From NCBI GenBank assembly GCA_964387945.1, contig CAYLYX010000002.1:372001-436000 (forward strand): 64,000 nucleotides of DNA, written 5' to 3'. The translations under genes and the position numbers were made by a program. The notes under the pieces were generated by a model. That model made no database searches and was not told the origin of the DNA. It saw only the letters and a list, made by a program, of their open reading frames with translations. Origin of the DNA: Parvicella sp964387945. GTDB lineage: Bacteria > Bacteroidota > Bacteroidia > Flavobacteriales_D > Parvicellaceae. This document shows, piece by piece, positions 60,001-64,000 of the stretch. Within the stretch, counting starts at the first letter, position 1. Each line of letters opens with the position of its first letter.

Positions 60001-60874
60001 TTCCAACCTCAATGACAACACAATTACGGTAAGCCCTCCGTCTTCAACCGTGTATTACGTTGAGATCAACAATAACGGCTGTACGTTACTAGACAGCATT
60101 GCTGTGAATATTGCCGGAAATGATGTTTCTATCTCTGGTCCAGGAGGTGTTTGTTGGGGAGATAGCCTACTTTTGGTTGCCAATCACATTATTTCCGGAC
60201 AGTCTTATACTTATGATTGGGGGCCAGATTCAGTCATTGTAGGTGATGGCAATGACAGTATCTACGTTACTGCCACACAAGGTCAAAACATTACTCTCTT
60301 GGCGACAAGTTCAATGGGTTGCGAAGTAGCCGATACGCAATACGTGGATGTTGACCTCCTTCCGACATTGGATGTTACGCTCACAGCTTCAGCAGATACC
60401 ATCTACGCTGGAAACGAAGTTGTCCTGACGGCAAGTCCTTCAGGTTATGATTACGATTGGACGATTACTACCGATAATGGACATGAACAGGAAATTGTTT
60501 TTGTTGAACCACAAATGGTTATAGCAACGGCTGTAAGTCCTTATGGCTGCACAAAATCTGACACGGTTTATATTTATGTAAAAGAATTGATATGTGGTGA
60601 ACCCGATATTTTTATCCCCAATGCCTTTACACCAAATGCTGATAATGCGAACGACAACTTATATGTGCGAGGGAATAACATTGAAGAATTTGTGTTGAGA
60701 ATCTACGATCGATGGGGTGAACTTGTCTTTGAAACAACAGACCAAAGTGTGGGGTGGGATGGAACCTTTAAAGGAAAAGATTGTGATCCGGCCGTGTTCG
60801 ACTATTATTTTGAGGCTACGTGCATTGATGAGGAGAAGTTTTTTAAGAAGGGAAATATTACACTAATTAGATGA
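57092..60874 (+). CDS. Large T9SS cargo protein with DUF7948, SBBP-type repeats, PKD and gliding-motility C-terminal domain
   Basis: 1260 residues, GTG start supported by the signal peptide MKSTVKYLLCFVGLLFYQGTTVVGQ. The N-terminal domain (about 30-250) reads YQFIENKGQWPDQVTHKTDLKSGYLYL and is of DUF7948 type. Then come propeller-like repeats with YIGGNSDELPH, YIGGSQNDG and FIGGEDHDA (about 250-750), a PKD domain (FEWWFGDGGTSTQLNPSHTYTQAGTYEITL, near 800), Ig-like repeats, and a gliding-motility-associated C-terminal domain (DIFIPNAFTPNADNANDNLYVRG...LRIYDRWGELVFE...GWDGTFKGK). It is secreted by T9SS type B sorting. Function unknown, perhaps a surface adhesin. Confidence 0.93.
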   Translation: MKSTVKYLLCFVGLLFYQGTTVVGQNSHGGYQFIENKGQWPDQVTHKTDLKSGYLYLQKDGLVFDLYDPKKVNDYIDAHHNKSSRSGLDSLNWHAFKINFENANEEVDVSVVSCKKSAHFNNYYIGNDPEHWGENAYGYSEVSYQNVYDGVDFKIYSKLFDLKYDFIVQPGADPNAISLNYEGQNKLDVRKGRLHVYTDVNHIIEDEPIVYQVVDGKRKIIAARYVLDGNKLSYEMMEDYDHSIPLIIDPTLIFSSYSGSFSNNFGYSATFDAQGFLYSGSSAFGNQYPTTLGAYSTSFAGGIVDIALSKFDTTGTFLLYSTYIGGNSDELPHSLIVNSLGELLVFGTTSSTNYPTTPGCYDNTFNGGTPNNLTNGLGVNYVNGSDIVVSRLSANGGTLQASTYIGGSQNDGLNSTNTTPSLNILRYNYADEVRGEVDIDVNNNIYIATCTRSADFPVTSGVFQDTYGGGAMDGIVFKMDNDLQTLIWSSFIGGEDHDAVYALALDDSSDIYVTGGTNSDSLFTTTNAIDTSFQGGRADGFVTHITKNGASIINSTYVGSLTYDQSYFVELDYRGDVYLLGQTEAADSSFVKNVTWSNFGSGQFVSKLSPELDTMLYSTVFGSGNGINISPTAFLVDLCSKMYLAGWGGSVNNLATLDNNAGYTNGMPITTDAFQSTTDGSDFYVMVLEDDASGVVYGSYFGSPTASEHVDGGTSRFDRKGKVYQAICAGCGGDSNMPIVPATAVSSTNNNSCNLGVFKMDFNLPIVLADFEVDPIGCAPFTADITNTSLSQNYTTFEWWFGDGGTSTQLNPSHTYTQAGTYEITLILSDTATCNFGDTLTKEIIIMGDTTYSLSNLAICPGENTQVGILPSGDTSITYDWSPSGSLSNDSISNPIAAPSATTQYRLLISNGVCTDTVYQTVQVDIPLLTVSNDTTLCTSDEVVTLTANSQGTSNVYVWSENENFTDTINSNLNDNTITVSPPSSTVYYVEINNNGCTLLDSIAVNIAGNDVSISGPGGVCWGDSLLLVANHIISGQSYTYDWGPDSVIVGDGNDSIYVTATQGQNITLLATSSMGCEVADTQYVDVDLLPTLDVTLTASADTIYAGNEVVLTASPSGYDYDWTITTDNGHEQEIVFVEPQMVIATAVSPYGCTKSDTVYIYVKELICGEPDIFIPNAFTPNADNANDNLYVRGNNIEEFVLRIYDRWGELVFETTDQSVGWDGTFKGKDCDPAVFDYYFEATCIDEEKFFKKGNITLIR

Positions 60875-61806
60875 TGAGAGTGGTGATTATCGATGACGTT
60901 CATCCGTTGATTGCAGAACGTTTTCAGGACTTGGGATGGCAGTGTGACTTTAAACTCAAGGAGACTCGAGAGGAATTACTTCAAGTTATCGGACAATATG
61001 ATGGATTAATACTCAGAAGCCGCATCGAGATGGATAGCGCTTTTTTGGGACGAGCCGATAAGTTAAAATTCATTGGAAGACCTGGAGCCGGTTTGGAAAA
61101 CATTGATTTGGAGTATTGTGCGTCAAGAGGAATTCGTGTCTTCCGTTCACCAGAAGGTAACAGAGATGCGGTCGCAGAACATGCACTAGGTATGATTTTG
61201 ATGCTTCTGAACAATTTGAAACGAGCAGATTTGGAAGTGCGTGAAGGGATTTGGAAGAGAGAAGCAAATCGTGGGTTTGAATTGAAGGGTAAAACCGTTG
61301 GCATCATCGGTTACGGCTATATGGGGAAGGCATTCGCCCAGCGATTGGCAGGTTTTGGAGTCAATGTTCTCGCATACGATAAGTACTTATATGATTTCTC
61401 AGATGAGTATGCAACAGAGGCGTCCTTACAGCAGGTGCAACGCGATGCGGATATCATTTCGCTACACTTACCACAATCTCCAGAAACGATTCACTACATT
61501 AACAAAAGCTTCATTGAGAAGTGTACTAAACCATTTTACCTGATCAACACCGCTAGAGGTAAATCAGTGCAGACAGAGGATTTGATGAACGCGATCAACT
61601 CGGGAAGGGTATTAGGAGCTTGCCTTGACGTGCTTGAGTTTGAAAGCACTTCTTTTGAGCAGATGAGCAATGAAAACGAAACGTTTAAGCGTTTGGTTGC
61701 ATCCGAAAAAGTGTTACTTTCTCCTCACATTGCGGGCTGGACACAAGAGGCTAAATATAAACTTGCGCATTTCTTGGTAGAAAAAATTGTAAAGGCATTT
61801 GAATAG
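60871..61806 (+). CDS. Phosphoglycerate dehydrogenase-like 2-hydroxyacid dehydrogenase
   Basis: 311 residues beginning MMRVVIIDDVHP. The NAD-binding motif is GKTVGIIGYGYMGKAFAQRLAGFG, the substrate-binding segments are IGRPGAGLENIDLEYC and DAVAEHALGMILML, and the catalytic pair is Arg in LINTARGK with His in SPHIAGWT. The closest relatives are D-3-phosphoglycerate dehydrogenases of Bacteroidota (serine pathway), but no ACT domain follows. Overlaps the T9SS gene by four bases (ATGATGA), and pabB by one. The exact substrate is not provable here. Confidence 0.88.
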   Translation: MMRVVIIDDVHPLIAERFQDLGWQCDFKLKETREELLQVIGQYDGLILRSRIEMDSAFLGRADKLKFIGRPGAGLENIDLEYCASRGIRVFRSPEGNRDAVAEHALGMILMLLNNLKRADLEVREGIWKREANRGFELKGKTVGIIGYGYMGKAFAQRLAGFGVNVLAYDKYLYDFSDEYATEASLQQVQRDADIISLHLPQSPETIHYINKSFIEKCTKPFYLINTARGKSVQTEDLMNAINSGRVLGACLDVLEFESTSFEQMSNENETFKRLVASEKVLLSPHIAGWTQEAKYKLAHFLVEKIVKAFE

Positions 61807-62993
61807 TGGAGGAGAAAAGACTCATATGGCTGAATGGAAATCAAAATCAAGCAGGTTATCTAGCCTTTGGAATTGAGGCTGAATTGAACTTGCGTGAAGA
61901 GGAAGGAGGATTCGAAGAAGCAAGAGTTTTTTTGGAAAAAAACAAAGGAGAACATGTCTTTGGTTGGTTTGGATACGATCTAAAAAATGACATTGAGAAT
62001 CTTAGTTCAGTTCATCCAAGTTGGGTCAAAGCACCAATTATTTTTTTGATGAAACCTCGTCATTTGGCGAGAGTTGAGCAAGGTAAGTTAGAGGTGTTGA
62101 AAGGTGATTTAGAGGCACTTCAAGCTGTATACAACAGATTGGTGGAACACAATGCGCCCGCTTCCGCTAAAGTATCGATTACTCCAGTCATTGACGAAAA
62201 AACATACATTGATAAAGTCCGAAAAATTAAGAAACACATCCAGCTAGGAGATATCTATGAAGCCAATTTCTGTTACGAGTATCGGGGAAAGGGAGTGATT
62301 GATCCGCTAGCTGTGTACCATAAACTGAATGCATCCACGCAAGCACCATTTTCTGTTTTTGCACAGGTCGGAAACCTATCAATTTTGAGCGCTAGTCCAG
62401 AACGCTTCGTCAAAAAGACGGGAACAAAACTTTTCACACAACCCATAAAAGGAACCATTAGAAGAGGTGAAAATGACTTGGAAGACCAACAACTCATTGA
62501 TCAATTAAGAAAGAACCCAAAAGATCGATCTGAAAACATCATGATTGTTGACCTGGTGAGAAATGATCTGGCACGGATCGCAGACGCAGCTTCAGTAAAA
62601 GTAGAAGAACTTTGTGAGATTTATACATTTGAGAACATTCATCAAATGATTTCTACCGTAAGTGCGCAGGTAACGGATAAGCACCCGATTGACATTTTGA
62701 AAGCATTATTTCCCATGGGTTCAATGACTGGGGCGCCTAAGATTCGAGCCATGAAGATTATCGAAGAACAGGAAGTGAGTAAAAGAGGCTTGTATTCCGG
62801 ATGCATCGGATACTTCACTCCTTCAGGGGATTTTGACTTCAACGTGGTTATTCGCACCATCTTGTACGATAAAAAAACACGAAAACTCAGTCTGTCGGTT
62901 GGTGGTGCAATTACAGATCTTTCCACTCCAGAAGGGGAATATGAAGAGACACTTCTAAAGGCTAAAGCAATGCGAGAAGCATTAAACCCATGA
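61806..62993 (+). CDS. pabB: Aminodeoxychorismate synthase component I (anthranilate synthase I family)
   Basis: 395 residues starting at a GTG that overlaps the preceding TAG (TAGTG). The chorismate-binding core has KHIQLGDIYEANFCYE, LSASPERFVK, QPIKGTIRRG, SENIMIVDLVRNDL, and the C-terminal GSMTGAPKIRAMKIIEEQE. The short N-terminal region favours PabB over anthranilate synthase TrpE, though I cannot exclude the latter. It makes aminodeoxychorismate for folate, using ammonia from a PabA/TrpG amidotransferase not encoded in this window. Its stop overlaps the tilS ATG (ATGA). Confidence 0.88.
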   Translation: MEEKRLIWLNGNQNQAGYLAFGIEAELNLREEEGGFEEARVFLEKNKGEHVFGWFGYDLKNDIENLSSVHPSWVKAPIIFLMKPRHLARVEQGKLEVLKGDLEALQAVYNRLVEHNAPASAKVSITPVIDEKTYIDKVRKIKKHIQLGDIYEANFCYEYRGKGVIDPLAVYHKLNASTQAPFSVFAQVGNLSILSASPERFVKKTGTKLFTQPIKGTIRRGENDLEDQQLIDQLRKNPKDRSENIMIVDLVRNDLARIADAASVKVEELCEIYTFENIHQMISTVSAQVTDKHPIDILKALFPMGSMTGAPKIRAMKIIEEQEVSKRGLYSGCIGYFTPSGDFDFNVVIRTILYDKKTRKLSLSVGGAITDLSTPEGEYEETLLKAKAMREALNP

Positions 62994-64000
62994 GTTTAAT
63001 AGAACACGTACGACATATCATCCAGGAACAAAATCATTCCAAAGAGGAGAAGTTTTTGCTCGCTGTGAGTGGAGGAAAGGATAGTATGGTATTGTTTCAT
63101 ATTTTCTATCAGTTGAAACTCGACTTTGCAGTGGCTCACATGAACTATGGGCTACGAGAGGAGGCTGCAGATTTGGATGAAGACCTCGTAAAGAAATTCG
63201 CAAATCAACGAGACATCCAATTCTTTTCGAAGAAGGTAAATACCAAAGCTTTTTGTGAGCAAGAAGGTTGTTCTACCCAGGAGGGTGCGCGAATACTAAG
63301 GTATTCATGGTTTGAGGAATTGCTTGCTACGCACAAGTTGCAGTGGATTGTTACAGCCCACCATGAAGAAGATAACAAAGAGACATTCATTCAAAACTTA
63401 AAGCGGGGAAGTGGCTTACGAGGGCTTAAAGCTATGCAAGTAGTTCATGAGAATCGACTTAAACCGTTGCTGGAAGTCTCAAGAGAATCAATTGATGCCT
63501 ATGCTGTCCAACAAGCCGTTGAATTCAGAGAGGACGCTTCAAACAATCAGAATCACTATCAGCGAAACTTAATTAGAAATCAGTTGCTGCCGAAGCTGGA
63601 AGAAAAATTACCTAGAATTGGGAAGGGAATTCTTACTTCCATTAAAAACCTACAAGCTGATTACGATTATTTGCTCGAAAGTTTAGAAAAGGAGAAGACG
63701 AATCACCTAGAAGGGGTTCGAGATGGTTGGAAAGTGATGAACTACAAAAGCCTTCATCCTAGGTTGTTGTTTCACATTTTGGAAAACTTTGGGTTTAATT
63801 ACCAGCAAGTGCAGGATCTTCTAAGGTCGACTTCGTCTGGTAAACACATCCATAACGATCGGTTTATTGCAGCGGATGGACATGGAGATTTGTACATTAA
63901 TCATCAGGAAAAAGAAGGATCGTCTTTTGATGTAATGGAGTTGAAAGAAGTCGGAATTTATGACCTTGGAAGTGAAAAAATCCAGCTTTCGGAAGCTGCT
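62990..64000 (+). CDS. tilS: tRNA(Ile)-lysidine synthase, 3' part cut by window edge
   Basis: The frame starts at an ATG at 62990 overlapping the pabB TGA and runs through the right edge, giving 337 residues in the window. The N-terminal P-loop-like PP motif is LLAVSGGKDSMVLFH, followed by VAHMNYGLREEAADLDE and the active-site segment VTAHHEEDNKETFIQNLKRGSGLRGL. The protein modifies C34 of tRNA-Ile2 to lysidine. The C-terminal recognition domain is incomplete here. Confidence 0.95.
   Translation, partial: MSLIEHVRHIIQEQNHSKEEKFLLAVSGGKDSMVLFHIFYQLKLDFAVAHMNYGLREEAADLDEDLVKKFANQRDIQFFSKKVNTKAFCEQEGCSTQEGARILRYSWFEELLATHKLQWIVTAHHEEDNKETFIQNLKRGSGLRGLKAMQVVHENRLKPLLEVSRESIDAYAVQQAVEFREDASNNQNHYQRNLIRNQLLPKLEEKLPRIGKGILTSIKNLQADYDYLLESLEKEKTNHLEGVRDGWKVMNYKSLHPRLLFHILENFGFNYQQVQDLLRSTSSGKHIHNDRFIAADGHGDLYINHQEKEGSSFDVMELKEVGIYDLGSEKIQLSEAA

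Noticed and set aside
1..64000. CRISPR array, tRNA or rRNA genes, prophage or conjugation genes
   Set aside because: No regularly spaced repeats, cloverleaf-like sequences, ribosomal RNA segments or phage/plasmid proteins were recognised by reading; small RNA genes could still be missed.

Overview
The window reads as a stretch of chromosome from a marine-type member of the Bacteroidota, probably Flavobacteriales. The evidence is: Por/type IX secretion (T9SS) C-terminal sorting domains on large secreted proteins (both the short 'NPV' type and the gliding-motility-associated type), many SPII lipoproteins, TonB receptors with carboxypeptidase-like N-terminal domains, an Lgt with the long insert typical of the phylum, and repeated promoter boxes of the Bacteroidota form TAnnTTTG, several with a TTTG or TTG element 18-20 bases upstream. 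No rRNA, tRNA, CRISPR array or insertion sequence was recognised.

Layout. 1-2.5 kb: 3' part of a giant secreted protein. 2.5-8.7 kb: YceI lipoprotein, fructose-1,6-bisphosphatase, a GNAT enzyme, aspartate kinase and small envelope proteins. 8.7-18.2 kb: threonine aldolase, release factor 3, an acyl-CoA dehydrogenase, RibF, and the first of two tail-to-tail TonB-receptor paralogues (the second is at 18.2-20.5 kb). 20.7-21.7 kb: an N-terminal-nucleophile amidase. 21.7-28.7 kb: an accessory region, visibly AT-richer, of small secreted or membrane proteins of unknown function followed by a TetR/hydrolase pair and a methyltransferase pair. 28.8-33.4 kb: hypothetical genes, a second TetR-like regulator and a degenerate GH3/beta-lactamase fusion lipoprotein.

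33.5-48 kb is mostly forward-strand housekeeping: YceD-L32, LD-carboxypeptidase, YraN, 3-hydroxybutyryl-CoA dehydrogenase, Lgt, a PhoX-like lipoprotein, an ABC exporter pair with an acidic His-rich insert, alkaline phosphatase, and secreted proteins. 48-57 kb: Ig-like lipoprotein, free-methionine-sulfoxide reductase, a two-component system, nitroreductase, pyruvate dehydrogenase E1 beta, a nucleoside transporter with an added lipoprotein-like N-terminus, and a bifunctional-nuclease protein. 57-64 kb: a 1260-residue T9SS cargo protein overlapping a phosphoglycerate-dehydrogenase-like gene, then pabB and tilS (cut by the right edge).

The most interesting structure is at 25.87-28.65 kb. Two neighbouring blocks (1084 and 1694 bases) each start with a short sequence whose exact reverse complement lies at their own far end, beside a longer imperfect inverted repeat. 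Joining the ends of each block would rebuild an attC-like palindrome, which is the signature of integron gene cassettes. No integrase is in the window. One of the cassettes carries a self-contained regulatory unit: a TetR regulator, a divergent alpha/beta hydrolase, and a 20-bp operator-like palindrome lying on both promoters.
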